Of a DNA stretch of 64,000 bases, positions 1 through 8,483 are shown piece after piece; positions within the stretch are counted from its first letter, which is position 1, and each line of letters opens with the position of its first letter. Source of the DNA: Bdellovibrio svalbardensis. GTDB taxonomy: Bacteria; Bdellovibrionota; Bdellovibrionia; Bdellovibrionales; Bdellovibrionaceae. Below the pieces are notes generated by a model. The model ran no database searches, was not told the DNA's origin, and saw only the letters and a list, made by a program, of their open reading frames with translations. The position numbers and the translations under genes are program-made. The stretch covers positions 434,001 through 498,000 of the forward strand of contig NZ_JANRMI010000004.1 in the NCBI RefSeq assembly GCF_029531655.1, written 5' to 3'.

Positions 1-399
1 AAACATATTCATGCTGCGATTCTTGAGTGATTGCCAAAACCGAACAAAGAACGGCCATCCTCCCCAAAGAACCACTGGCGTTGCAAGAATCAATTCCACC
101 CAAGGAAACAATGACTTTAAACTTTGAGAATGGATCAGATGGCGCACACCCATTGTAAGAAACAACAAGGGAACACAAAGGACAGTGCTGACCCAAAATC
201 TCTTTCGCATCGATAGATACTCGTGATCGTCTTCGGGCTCTTCAGCGACAGACGTTGCCGGCTCCAGTGTCATCCCACAGATCGGACAATTCCCAGGTCC
301 CGGCTGACGAATTTGTGGATGCATCGGACAGGTGTATTCAATATTCGCGGAATAAATTTCGGATAGAGGCGCAGGCGAATGAATATGATGGGGTTCCAT
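1..399 (-). CDS. Heavy-metal (probably copper) P-type ATPase, N-terminal part, cut by window edge
   Basis: Only the first 133 codons lie in the window; the rest continues beyond position 1. The N-terminus carries a heavy-metal-binding domain with the motif YTCPMHPQI and a following CPICGM around residues 24-46, as found in CopA/CopB-type P1B ATPases. After an acidic linker (EEPEDDHEY), the first two membrane segments begin near residues 68 and 97. The ATG at 399 has a good ribosome site (AGGAGAG about 7 bases upstream). The catalytic DKTG and CPx motifs are out of view, so copper as the substrate is inferred from the N-terminal domain only. It is transcribed away from the lipoprotein gene at 684, and the 284 bases between them hold the divergent promoters. 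Confidence 0.85.
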   Translation of the reverse strand, partial: MEPHHIHSPAPLSEIYSANIEYTCPMHPQIRQPGPGNCPICGMTLEPATSVAEEPEDDHEYLSMRKRFWVSTVLCVPLLFLTMGVRHLIHSQSLKSLFPWVELILATPVVLWGGWPFFVRFWQSLKNRSMNMF

Positions 400-683
400 A
401 ATCGCTCTCCTAGTTATGATCAGCTCTGCTGCCAGCAGCTTTTCAAATTTCATCTCGCGCGTTCGCTTTAAGCAATCTGATTAAGACTGGCCGGTATTAT
501 GACAAATGTTACCTTGTTAAGTTGCCTCAAATCAGTACGTGGCCGCAAACCGCGACCACACGAAACCTAGTTGTGCAATAGACAATGTCGACTTCATCAA
601 CACCTGTTTAGGCCTCAAATTGCAGGACAGCCTAAAAATCCCCTGAGTCCCAGTTTTGCAGTAGAACTCATATATCGGGGGAT

Positions 684-1760
684 ATGATGAGACTCAAAAC
701 AAGACAGATTTCAGCACTGACGCTAGCGACTCTACTAATCTTCGGCTTTCAAAATTGCGCGAAGGTAGGAACAAACGGCATTAATGTCGAATCACTTGCC
801 TCAAGTGCCAATGCAGATGTTTCTCCAGTGGATACCGCAATTCCGGGAACTCCTGGCGATGGTGAAGTTCCGGTGAGTAGCGGCGGAATCGAAAAAATGA
901 AACAAAGTTTTACAGTCAACTCCACTCAAAAAATCGACATCTTATTCGTGGTCGATAATTCAGGTTCTATGGAGTATGAACAACAAAGCATGGCATCTCG
1001 ATTGAATGACTTTATTCAAATCGTCGCGGGTTTGGACTGGAGAATTTCTGTAACCACTACTGATCCAAAAAGCTCTGTTTATGGAGACGGCAACCTGGTT
1101 GCTCTTCATGGTTCTACAAACACATTCATTATGGATTCTTCTATGGACCAGATCACAGCACAAAATGTATTGGGCCAAACAATCCAAAGATCTGAAACTG
1201 GCAGTGCGAGTGAACAAGGGATTTATGCCACACGTCGTGCCATCGAAAGATCCATTGCCAGCACTGACGTAAGAAAACAGTTTATCCGTCCTGACGCCGC
1301 TCTTGCTGTGATCGTGATCTCAGATGAAGACGAATCTGCTTACAATACTAAGAATAGTGGAAAAAACTTGATCAGCTATATCGATTACCAGTTCAGCAAT
1401 CGCAAAGCTTTCACGTTCAATTCGATCATTTCTCGCCCCGGCGATACAAATTGTCTCAATGGCGAAGGAAAAACTGAAGGTTATAAATATCAAGAGTTGT
1501 CTAAACTAACAGGCGGTATTATTGGTGACGTCTGTGCGACCGACTATTCTTCCCAAGTGAAGGCCATTGCAAAAGAAATCAACAAAACGGCAAAAGCCAT
1601 CACTCTGTCTTGTGCTCCTGTAGACCTGGTGAATTCACCTATCGTCGTAACTCAAAACAATCAACCTGTGGCTAATTTCACAGTGAGTGGACGAAATCTG
1701 GTATTCGCGGATGAATTGGCTCCTGGAACTTACGATGTGTCTTTTGCTTGTGCAAAATAG
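684..1760 (+). CDS. VWA-domain lipoprotein
   Basis: A 358-residue exported protein. The signal peptide ends in a lipobox-like FQNC with Cys25, so it is probably lipidated and held at the envelope. A low-complexity linker (about 30-70) leads to a von Willebrand factor A domain that starts with the MIDAS motif DNSGS (91-95), which binds a divalent metal in this family. The rest of the fold follows, including a conserved SDEDES stretch near residue 212. A short C-terminal beta-rich segment follows the VWA domain. The start could be either of two adjacent ATGs (684 or 687), both served by GGGGGAT just upstream. VWA lipoproteins mediate protein or surface contacts, but the partner here is unknown. 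It is a single-gene unit ending at a clear terminator. Confidence 0.8.
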   Translation: MMRLKTRQISALTLATLLIFGFQNCAKVGTNGINVESLASSANADVSPVDTAIPGTPGDGEVPVSSGGIEKMKQSFTVNSTQKIDILFVVDNSGSMEYEQQSMASRLNDFIQIVAGLDWRISVTTTDPKSSVYGDGNLVALHGSTNTFIMDSSMDQITAQNVLGQTIQRSETGSASEQGIYATRRAIERSIASTDVRKQFIRPDAALAVIVISDEDESAYNTKNSGKNLISYIDYQFSNRKAFTFNSIISRPGDTNCLNGEGKTEGYKYQELSKLTGGIIGDVCATDYSSQVKAIAKEINKTAKAITLSCAPVDLVNSPIVVTQNNQPVANFTVSGRNLVFADELAPGTYDVSFACAK

Positions 1761-1802
1761 ACACACTCCTGAATCCTGAAATAACAACATAGCTTTTGAG
1801 GA

Positions 1803-1831
1803 AGAGCCCCACCACAAGGGCTCTTTTTTTT
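1803..1831 (+). terminator. Rho-independent terminator after the VWA lipoprotein
   Basis: AGAGCCC (1803-1809) pairs with GGGCTCT (1818-1824) and is followed by an unbroken T run. It falls inside the 5' extension of the next open frame, which argues that the membrane-fusion gene starts downstream at 1973. Confidence 0.85.
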
Positions 1832-1972
1832 CGCCCGTTGCATATGTCCGACAGCACAGCTTCTTGTCTAGACTTTTTTCTGTCGAAGCATTTTAACAGA
1901 AGTCTCTTCTTTCCTTCGCCCCTGCTCTTAGAATCAGCGAAAATCCACATAGACTCTCTTCAAAATCTAATT

Positions 1973-2809
1973 ATGAAAAAGCAGCGACTGGACTCAATCC
2001 GAAAAATTGTGGGATGGATTCGACGGCACCCCGTCAGCAGTGCTTTGATTCTCATTTTGTTTGTCTCCAGCATTCTCATGACTCAACGAATGACTCAGCG
2101 TTCACGAGGTGTTTGGTCTGAACCACTCAAGCGGGGTCCCATCATCCTTTCCGTGTATGGCATTGGCACCGTGATGGCGAATCGCAGCTACCAAATCAAA
2201 CTGGGAGTCATGAAGACCATCAACCGTCTGTACGTTAAAGAAGGAGATTTCGTCCAGAAAGGGCAAAAGTTAGTGTTGATGGATCAAGAGGCCTACTTCG
2301 CCCCCTTTGCAGGAACTGTGACCTTTGTTCCGTTCAAACAAGGCGAAAATGTCCTGAATCAGACACCCGTTCTTTCATTGGTAGACCTGAATGATCGATA
2401 CCTGCTGGTGTCCCTCGAGCAGCAAGGAGCTTTGCGTGTTCTTCCCAAGCAAAAAGTGCGCATCAGTTTTGATTCCATTCGCGATAAAAATTATCAAGGC
2501 GTTGTCGACTCTATTTATTCCAATGAAGGAAATTTCTTAGCAAGGATTGCGGTTGTGGATTTGCCCGCCCGAATTCTGCCTGGAATGACGGGAGATGTGG
2601 CAATTGCCATCGAAGAACATCCCGATGCCTTGCTGTTGCCAGTGGCCGCCGTAGAAAATGGCGACACTGTCTGGATTCGGAAGGGCGTGGGATTGACCAA
2701 GGCTATCAAAATAAAAACAGGCATTCTCGATCGTGATTTGATCGAAGTTTTAAGTGGCGATTTACATGAAGGAGATAAGGTTCTGATCAGAAAGCAGGTG
2801 GGACCATGA
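1973..2809 (+). CDS. Periplasmic adaptor (MacA/HlyD-type) of an ABC exporter
   Basis: A 278-residue membrane-fusion protein. A basic N-terminus precedes one membrane anchor (about residues 20-36, PVSSALILILFVSSI). A lipoyl/barrel-sandwich region with the motif VKEGDFVQKGQKL follows, then a beta-barrel domain. The central helical hairpin is very short, so the adaptor probably does not span to an outer-membrane channel in the way MacA does. The frame is open upstream to 1796 but crosses a terminator, so ATG 1973 is preferred, although no strong ribosome site is visible. The stop overlaps the permease start by 4 bases (ATGA), and the adaptor, permease and ATPase form an operon. Substrate unknown: macrolide, peptide or lipoprotein transport are all possible. 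Confidence 0.8.
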   Translation: MKKQRLDSIRKIVGWIRRHPVSSALILILFVSSILMTQRMTQRSRGVWSEPLKRGPIILSVYGIGTVMANRSYQIKLGVMKTINRLYVKEGDFVQKGQKLVLMDQEAYFAPFAGTVTFVPFKQGENVLNQTPVLSLVDLNDRYLLVSLEQQGALRVLPKQKVRISFDSIRDKNYQGVVDSIYSNEGNFLARIAVVDLPARILPGMTGDVAIAIEEHPDALLLPVAAVENGDTVWIRKGVGLTKAIKIKTGILDRDLIEVLSGDLHEGDKVLIRKQVGP

Positions 2810-4056
2810 TTTTTCTGGCAATTCGCTATCTCATCGAGCGCAAAAGACAGACGCTCTTAACCTTCCTTGGCGTCTTTTTGGGAACCATGGCTTATGTCGC
2901 CGTTTCCGGATTCTTCCTGGGCTTTCACGTCTTCATTGTGGAGCAATTGGTCAACAATGCCGCCCAAATTCATATTCAAGCCCGAAAGGACTACTTGAGT
3001 GCACACCAACTGGATCAAGCGTTTTACGAAAACTCTTATCGTCATGTTTTCTGGTACTTCCCGCCTTCGGGAAATCTGGGATATCTCGAAGTTCAAGATC
3101 CGCAAAGTTGGTATGAGCGACTGGCTCGAGATCCACGGGTCGAGGCTTATTCACCCCTGTTGACCACTGCCGCTCTGTTCAGTCTATCAAAGATCTCAGT
3201 TTCAGCAGTCCTGATCGGTTGCAATCCTATTCAACAACAAAAAGTAACTAGCATCGCAGACTATGTGGTCGATGGACATTTTCGTGATTTGGCAGTCGGC
3301 GGAAATCGCGTGATTCTGGGTGATGAGCTGATGAAACGCCTGGGAGTGGGAATCAATCAGACCGTGAGGGTTTCGGTGGGAACTGGAAATGCCTCCCCCT
3401 TCAAGGTGGTGGGCCGCTATTACACAGGAAATCGTTTCGCCGACTCACAAGCCTATGCTGCAATCAATGATGTTCAACGACTGAATGGAACTCCCAATCA
3501 AGTGAATGAAATTGGGGTTCGTTTGAAAGACTATCGACAGGCGGCCGCCATCGCCACGAATTGGTCCCGCATTGCTCCCGAGCGAACTGAAAGCTGGGAT
3601 CAACAGAATGCCAATATCCTCTCAGTATTCCGAATTCAAGATGCCCTGCGATTTTCAATGATCGCAACAGTGGTCATTGTGGCTGGTTTTGGAATTTACA
3701 ATGTTTTAAACATGACCGTAAATCAAAAGCGTCAGGACATAGCAATTTTGCGTTCGATGGGCTATGACACTTTCGACGTGGTCATGCTTTTCTTTTCACA
3801 AGGCTTAATTCTTGGAGTCCTTGGAGGAGCCTGCGGTCTGTTCGCGGGATACTTCTTCTGCCGCTATTTGCAAACGATCCCCTTCATGCCTGCAGCTCCG
3901 GGCAATCCTCAAGGCTATTTGCATATCTCGTTGGACTCTGCGATTTATATTCAAGCGGCTCTGGTTGCTTTGATCTCCTCATCTCTGGCTTCTATTTTAC
4001 CAGCCCGAGCGGCGGGGCGCCTGACTCCGATTGATATTATTCGAGCGGGAGGATAG
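2806..4056 (+). CDS. FtsX/MacB-type ABC transporter permease
   Basis: A 416-residue inner-membrane protein with the FtsX layout: one N-terminal membrane helix (about 12-35), a large extracytoplasmic domain (about 40-280), and three C-terminal helices (about 285-310, 335-355, 380-400). The segment NVLNMTVNQKRQDIAILRSM before the third helix pair is characteristic of LolC/MacB permeases. It ends with the usual PARAAGRLTPIDIIR coupling segment. It overlaps the adaptor gene by 4 bases, and the ATPase begins 4 bases after its stop. Proteins of this type work as mechanotransmitters rather than classical channels. The separate permease and ATPase genes resemble LolCD or YtrEF organisation more than fused MacB. 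Confidence 0.88.
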   Translation: MIFLAIRYLIERKRQTLLTFLGVFLGTMAYVAVSGFFLGFHVFIVEQLVNNAAQIHIQARKDYLSAHQLDQAFYENSYRHVFWYFPPSGNLGYLEVQDPQSWYERLARDPRVEAYSPLLTTAALFSLSKISVSAVLIGCNPIQQQKVTSIADYVVDGHFRDLAVGGNRVILGDELMKRLGVGINQTVRVSVGTGNASPFKVVGRYYTGNRFADSQAYAAINDVQRLNGTPNQVNEIGVRLKDYRQAAAIATNWSRIAPERTESWDQQNANILSVFRIQDALRFSMIATVVIVAGFGIYNVLNMTVNQKRQDIAILRSMGYDTFDVVMLFFSQGLILGVLGGACGLFAGYFFCRYLQTIPFMPAAPGNPQGYLHISLDSAIYIQAALVALISSSLASILPARAAGRLTPIDIIRAGG

Positions 4057-4059
4057 TCC

Positions 4060-4737
4060 ATGGGTATTGTTGTCAACGACATCACTAAATCCTTTGGTGA
4101 TCCTCCAACTTATGCTCTGAATGGCATCACACTGAAAATCGAGGATGGGGAATTTGTCTCGCTGTCTGGAAAGTCCGGATCGGGCAAAAGTACATTACTG
4201 TATATTTTAAGCAGTCTGGACAACCCCACGCTGGGGAAAGTTCAAATTTCCGGCCGAGAGGTCATTACAATGAACTCTGACGACCTGTATGAGTTTCGCA
4301 ATCAAAAGATGGGATTTATATTTCAATTTCACTATCTGATCGGTGAGCTGACCACTTTGGAAAATATATTGATGCCGGCTAGAAAGTTTCAGCAGGAAGC
4401 AGAAAAACTTCCCGAAGCCCGAGCTCTTCTCGAGCAATTTGAATTGCACGAGAAAGCTTCTCGCTATCCCCGACAACTATCAGGAGGTGAACAGCAACGC
4501 GTAGCCATTGCCCGAGCGCTACTGATGAAACCACAATATCTCTTCGCGGATGAACCCACGGGCAGTTTGGATACAGCCAATGCGGAAAAAGTCATGACAA
4601 TCATTAAAGAGGTCAACCGAGCACAGGGAACCACGGTGGTCCTTGTGACCCATGATCCCGACTATGCAGCCATGGCCCAAAGACAGATCCAACTTGCTGA
4701 TGGCCGAGTCATCAAAGACCAAACTAGCGCTGTCTAG
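4060..4737 (+). CDS. ABC transporter ATPase (LolD/MacB-type)
   Basis: A 225-residue nucleotide-binding subunit with all expected motifs: Walker A GKSGSGKST (37-45), a Q-loop near residue 90, the signature LSGGEQQRVAIARAL, Walker B YLFADEPTGSLD and the H-loop THD. Length and motif spelling place it in the MacB/LolD/FtsE subfamily that pairs with FtsX-type permeases, consistent with the gene just upstream. It should sit on the cytoplasmic face and drive the adaptor-permease complex. Its last 4 bases overlap the convergent membrane-protein gene on the other strand, so the two messages share no terminator hairpin that I can see. Confidence 0.93.
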   Translation: MGIVVNDITKSFGDPPTYALNGITLKIEDGEFVSLSGKSGSGKSTLLYILSSLDNPTLGKVQISGREVITMNSDDLYEFRNQKMGFIFQFHYLIGELTTLENILMPARKFQQEAEKLPEARALLEQFELHEKASRYPRQLSGGEQQRVAIARALLMKPQYLFADEPTGSLDTANAEKVMTIIKEVNRAQGTTVVLVTHDPDYAAMAQRQIQLADGRVIKDQTSAV

Positions 4738-5213
4738 TTCTTGACGCTAGATCTGCTCCTTTTATCCTCGAGCTGTAGATACGCAATATAAAGAAGCACC
4801 AAGATATTTGCTATGGTGATCAAGAGTTTGAACCAGGTAAAATGGGTGAACATCTTATAGAATTCAAGAGGAAGAAACAGTCCGCTGGAAATGATAACAA
4901 GCCACTTTGCCCATTTTCTTTCCTTCCAAAGACCAAAAGCTTCAATAAATCGAAAAAGGCTATAAGCTAAAACCAAGGATACACCTTGCACGACCTGTCG
5001 ATCTCTGACACCGGATAAGAATAACAAGACTGCATGGGGATACTGACTGTGGGGATTCATACCAAAATGCCACAAAAACTTTTCCCCTAAGGCTTGAAAA
5101 TCACCATGAATGAAAACCAGCAGCTCAAGACCTATGACCAAAACCACGATCCCCTTCAGAGCTTCAAAAGCGGCAATTGCGTGAAGACCTTTGCGATGTG
5201 ATTTCTGTGTCAT
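4734..5213 (-). CDS. DUF2127-type integral membrane protein
   Basis: A hydrophobic protein of about 159 residues with four predicted membrane segments. The opening motif RKGLHAIAAFEALKG and the later RFIEAFGLW match the DUF2127 family, whose function is unknown. The open frame runs up to 5363, but the best fit to the family starts at ATG 5213. A purine-rich ribosome site (GGGGGG, with AGGAGGG further up) lies at slightly long spacing, so a longer product cannot be excluded. The gene is convergent with the ABC exporter operon and overlaps its last 4 bases. There is no evidence that it works with the exporter. Confidence 0.75.
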   Translation of the reverse strand: MTQKSHRKGLHAIAAFEALKGIVVLVIGLELLVFIHGDFQALGEKFLWHFGMNPHSQYPHAVLLFLSGVRDRQVVQGVSLVLAYSLFRFIEAFGLWKERKWAKWLVIISSGLFLPLEFYKMFTHFTWFKLLITIANILVLLYIAYLQLEDKRSRSSVKN

Positions 5214-5428
5214 TTCCGATGAAGCCCCCCGCCCTCCTACAGAGTATCTGTCTTTCCATGGCTGCGAAATATCCTGAGTCAAACAACAGGTACTTCTCTT
5301 CTCTTTTTTGACAAAGACCCAGCAGTGATTCGACATTTTTCCGCCAAATATTTGGCTCTGCATTTAGCCCTGACTATCCTTTGCTAAAGACTTTTATGAA
5401 TATTTAAAAAATTATGAAGGGACGATGC

Positions 5429-6097
5429 ATGGACAATATGGAACCTATTCAAAGCTCGACCGGTGAGGCCTCCAAGATGCCCCCCATTCAGCTGCTGGCA
5501 CCAAGTCATGATATCGGCAATTCCGTCTTTGCCGCTTTCAACGAACGCAAGACAATCCGAGAAATCAGTGAAAGACCCCTGTCCCTGCAGGTGCTATCGA
5601 GCCTTCTTTGGGCTGCGTATGGAGTCAATCGAAAGACCGGTCCGTTTGGTATACCTGGTAGAACGGCCGCATCAGCGAGCAATTCCCAAGAAATAGATCT
5701 TTATGTGGCGATGAGCGAAGGTGTCTTTTTGTACGATGCTTTTAAAAGTGTCCTTCAGCCAATTTTAGCAGAAGACCTCCGGGCTCGCGCCTTGAATCCC
5801 GCTCAAAAGGGTTTTCAAATGACGGCTCCTGTTCAGCTCATCTATGTAGCTGATCTGCATCGTTTGACCCGCACGGCGGGATATAACGAACCCGGGCTGC
5901 ATGAGGTGGACGTTCAAAAGTCTTACTACTTCGTCGACACAGGCCTTATTGCCGGCAATGTCTATTTATTTGCGGCGGCCAATGGCCTGGCAGCTTGGTT
6001 CCACAACTGCGACAAAACGATTGATGAAAAGTTAAAGCTTACAACACATCAGCGTGTGTTGTTTGCTCAGTCCGTGGGATATCCTGGAAAACAATAG
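5429..6097 (+). CDS. Nitroreductase-family (SagB-type) oxidoreductase
   Basis: A flavin-dependent nitroreductase-like protein of about 222 residues. The N-terminal FNERKTIREISERPLSLQVL is the FMN-phosphate-binding arginine segment (R-x-I-R) of the family. It is followed by LSSLLWAAYGVNR and the GIPGRTAASASNSQEIDLYV segment typical of SagB/BVU-type nitroreductases. The C-terminal part includes DTGLIAGNVYLFAAANGL. ATG 5429 is preferred over ATG 5414 because AAGGGA lies 6 bases ahead of it. No signal peptide is visible. The substrate is unknown; it stands alone with its own terminator. Confidence 0.85.
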   Translation: MDNMEPIQSSTGEASKMPPIQLLAPSHDIGNSVFAAFNERKTIREISERPLSLQVLSSLLWAAYGVNRKTGPFGIPGRTAASASNSQEIDLYVAMSEGVFLYDAFKSVLQPILAEDLRARALNPAQKGFQMTAPVQLIYVADLHRLTRTAGYNEPGLHEVDVQKSYYFVDTGLIAGNVYLFAAANGLAAWFHNCDKTIDEKLKLTTHQRVLFAQSVGYPGKQ

Positions 6098-6144
6098 CCA
6101 GGATAATAGTATGAGGCTTTCGGGAAACATCAGGGCCTATTTAA

Positions 6145-6172
6145 AGCCCTCACTCTTCTGAGGGCTACGTTT
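6145..6172 (+). terminator. Terminator after the nitroreductase gene
   Basis: AGCCCTCA (6145-6152) pairs with TGAGGGCT (6159-6166), followed by ACGTTTTA. The T run is short. The hairpin also lies just past the 3' end of the minus-strand gene at 6185 and could serve both directions. Confidence 0.6.
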
Positions 6173-6184
6173 TAGAAGATCGAC

Positions 6185-6742
6185 CTATAGATCACAATCG
6201 GGACTCCACGGTGGGCAGGCACCTCGCGGCCAAGTAACTGTTCTATAGCTGACGGTACGACTTGAGCTTCCTTGCAGGTTGTAACCGAGAAACTGACTGC
6301 TGACTTCAATGACCTCACGGTCCATGACATCAATACCGCATGTGGTTTCATTGCAAAACTCCGAGTAGTCCAAATGGTACGTAACAGCTCTTTTCCGAAC
6401 GTTATATGCCAGCTCCACAGATGATTTGTTGCGAATCAACTCCGTTATGACATTCAAATTCCTTTGGCATTCTTCAGCGTTTTCTAAGTAAAAATGAACA
6501 TTGTCGATATTGTCCTCGGAAATATTGCGAAGTTCTGGAGCCTTTAAAATCAACCCATTCACCTCACAAGAAAATCCGCCTTTCGTCAGGTCGACAGTGA
6601 TTTTTCCATTGCGTTCTTCGCCGTACTCCAGTGGTGAAGATTTTGCCGAGGTCGCTACAAAACCAGAGTCAACGCGATCAATTTTCGCGAAGGCAAGCCC
6701 TGGAAGCACTACGATCAGTAACATTGACAACCTTGAAATCAT
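6185..6742 (-). CDS. Secreted protein of unknown function, divergent from a LysR gene
   Basis: A 185-residue protein with a clean signal peptide (cleavage after AFA, about residue 19) and a strong ribosome site (GGAGGAAAAA before ATG). I do not recognise a family. The mature part is about 165 residues with six cysteines (CEV, CQR, FCNETTC and CPPWSPDC). This pattern suggests a disulfide-stabilised periplasmic or extracellular protein. It is transcribed divergently from the LysR regulator at 6925, and the 182-bp gap holds two dyads. Control by that regulator is likely by the usual LysR arrangement, but is inferred. Confidence 0.7.
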   Translation of the reverse strand: MISRLSMLLIVVLPGLAFAKIDRVDSGFVATSAKSSPLEYGEERNGKITVDLTKGGFSCEVNGLILKAPELRNISEDNIDNVHFYLENAEECQRNLNVITELIRNKSSVELAYNVRKRAVTYHLDYSEFCNETTCGIDVMDREVIEVSSQFLGYNLQGSSSRTVSYRTVTWPRGACPPWSPDCDL

Positions 6743-6771
6743 TTTTTCCTCCTACAGGAAAGTTTTGTGAT

Positions 6772-6801
6772 GCTTTCAACTTTATATCCACAGTTGAAAG
6801 C
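6772..6801. promoter_or_regulatory. Perfect 10-bp inverted repeat between secreted protein and LysR gene
   Basis: GCTTTCAACT (6772-6781) and AGTTGAAAGC (6792-6801) are perfect inverted copies around 10 unrelated bases. The repeat lies 30-59 bases upstream of the secreted-protein start. It may be an operator or a 5'-leader hairpin. The T run after it (CGGTTTTT) would suit a plus-strand terminator, but no plus-strand gene enters from the left. Confidence 0.6.
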
Positions 6802-6900
6802 TCGGTTTTTGGCAATTCTTCAGGATAAGTCTTCGATTCCCGGGAACTGCGACGTGCTTAGGGATACCTCTGCTTAGTAAATTAATAAAATTGATTGTTT

Positions 6901-6924
6901 ATATAAATATGATATATTTTATAT
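6901..6924. promoter_or_regulatory. AT-rich dyad directly before the LysR start
   Basis: An ATATAAATAT half and an ATATTTTATAT half face each other immediately upstream of ATG 6925. No Shine-Dalgarno sequence is visible. The dyad overlaps the place where the ribosome would bind, so it could be an autorepression site. A similar ATATAAATTATAT lies upstream of the related LysR gene at 48207. Confidence 0.45.
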
Positions 6925-7803
6925 ATGAATAAGTTTGACCTGAATTATCTTAAGTACTTCTACTTCGTCGTGACACTCAATGGATTTACCAAGGCCGCCG
7001 ACAGCCTTCATGTCCAACAGCCCGTCATCAGCAGAGCCGTCAAACTTCTGGAAGAACAGCTGGGCTTTAAGTTGATTGAACGCCAGAAGAAGCAAGTCAT
7101 CCTGACCACCGAAGGCAAAGAGATCTTTAAGATGGCACAGAAGATGTTCGACAGCGCCGATCAGATTTCGGCCTTTGCCAAAGAACGCCTGGGAAATATT
7201 TCTGGCGATCTCTGTTTTGCGACATCCGATTCTCTGGCACCAGAGATCATGGGTCCCATTCTTAAGGCGTTCATTCAGCGTCACCCCAGCATGCGCCCTA
7301 TTCATCACGCGGGGCCAGCAAGTTTGTTACTAGATAAGATCAGTGCGGGAGCCATAGAGTTCGGAATCTTTTTCAACGTGCCAGAACTTCCCATGGACTT
7401 GGAAAAGTCTAAGCTCGCCCATGTCCCTTTTGATTTTGTGATATCCAAAGAATTTGCGAAAAACAAAAAGACGACAGAGTCTTTTATCGCTTCAAAAGAA
7501 CAAGATGACGAGGAGTCATTCAGGCTTCCCCTCTTTCAAAAATACAGATCTCATCACAAGAATGTCTCTATCGCAGCCATCTCCAGCAGCTCGATGGCAA
7601 GAAAGGCCATGGCCATCAGTGGCGTTGGCGTCACCATCCTGCCGCGCTTCCTCGTTCAAGAGGATATCAAGAAGGGACTGCTCAAATCTTTACATGAAGG
7701 CGAATACTCATTGCCACTTTACTTGGTTGAAAGAAAAAGCTCTTACAAATCAAAACTCAAAAATGAATTACTCAGCCTTATGAAAGATATGGTTGAGGCC
7801 TAG
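6925..7803 (+). CDS. LysR-type transcriptional regulator (copy 1)
   Basis: A 292-residue LysR family regulator. The N-terminal winged helix-turn-helix (residues 5-65) contains FTKAADSLHVQQPVISRAVK. The co-inducer domain (about 90-290) resembles the regulator at 47350-48207, with shared phrases such as GPAS followed by an EFGIFF or ELGLFF block and GVGV followed by LP. It is divergent from the secreted-protein gene at 6742, which is its most likely target. The start has no clear ribosome site but is fixed by the family N-terminus. The inducer cannot be read from the sequence. Confidence 0.92.
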   Translation: MNKFDLNYLKYFYFVVTLNGFTKAADSLHVQQPVISRAVKLLEEQLGFKLIERQKKQVILTTEGKEIFKMAQKMFDSADQISAFAKERLGNISGDLCFATSDSLAPEIMGPILKAFIQRHPSMRPIHHAGPASLLLDKISAGAIEFGIFFNVPELPMDLEKSKLAHVPFDFVISKEFAKNKKTTESFIASKEQDDEESFRLPLFQKYRSHHKNVSIAAISSSSMARKAMAISGVGVTILPRFLVQEDIKKGLLKSLHEGEYSLPLYLVERKSSYKSKLKNELLSLMKDMVEA

Positions 7804-7810
7804 AAAAGAT

Positions 7811-8164
7811 CTACTCTTGACTCATTCCCAGATTTTTAATCACCATCAGTCCCGTCACCACTAAGGCAACACCAACCCACGTGAAGGAATTGAACTTCAC
7901 CTTGGAAAGAATAACGGGAATATACAAAGAGCAGACCGTGATCGTAATATCAAAGGCCAAGGAAAGCCAAAAAATTGACTGTGAAGAATTAAGAATTCTC
8001 AACCCCAATAGCCATAACAAGTTCGAAGTCAGAGCCAGCGCCAAACCCACCAAAATAAAATACTTAGAGTTGCGAAGGCCCTCGTGATAGCCGATATAGG
8101 TGTACAGGCTGTAGGTGACAAAAACGGATAATAAAATTGCAATAATTTTTGAATTCATTAACAT
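7811..8164 (-). CDS. Small four-helix membrane protein (SMR/EamA-like)
   Basis: A protein of 115-117 residues with four hydrophobic segments (about 5-20, 35-53, 64-82, 95-112). Its size and the ending WVGVALVVTGLMVI resemble small multidrug resistance or half-EamA transporters. The conserved membrane glutamate of SMR pumps is not evident in the first helix, so a drug efflux role is not supported. It may start at ATG 8164 or at the in-frame ATG at 8158. It is convergent with the LysR gene, 7 bases apart. Confidence 0.6.
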   Translation of the reverse strand: MLMNSKIIAILLSVFVTYSLYTYIGYHEGLRNSKYFILVGLALALTSNLLWLLGLRILNSSQSIFWLSLAFDITITVCSLYIPVILSKVKFNSFTWVGVALVVTGLMVIKNLGMSQE

Positions 8165-8216
8165 TGATCATCTTCGTAAATGGTTTTGAATTCAACGCTT
8201 CTGAGGAATTGGCACA

Positions 8217-8342
8217 ATGAAAACTATCAAAGGAAAATTTGAAATCAGGCCAACACCCTTACCCGCTGACGAAGGAACACGCAGATCAGAGCTGAAACGC
8301 AATGCAACACCGCCGCCGCAAGTAATTGTTCCAAAGTACTAA
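8217..8342 (+). CDS. Possible 41-residue small protein
   Basis: An open frame MKTIKGKFEIRP... to ...VIVPKY with a good ribosome site (GAGGA, 9 bases ahead of ATG). The first residues (GKFEI-P-TPLPADE) resemble the first strand of small barrel proteins of the DUF3224 type, which are much longer. This could therefore be a truncated remnant or a true short protein. It lies alone between the membrane protein and the barrel gene. Confidence 0.4.
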   Translation: MKTIKGKFEIRPTPLPADEGTRRSELKRNATPPPQVIVPKY

Positions 8343-8483
8343 TTGTAGCCTCGAAAATCTAATTCGATCTCCCCCACCGTCGCGCATGTTTTTGCTAAAA
8401 CACAGAGATTTTTTCATTCCTTTAACTAGCCACATAATCAATCCTAGTTAGGACTTCCACCTCAAAGAGCTCTAGGAAAACAT

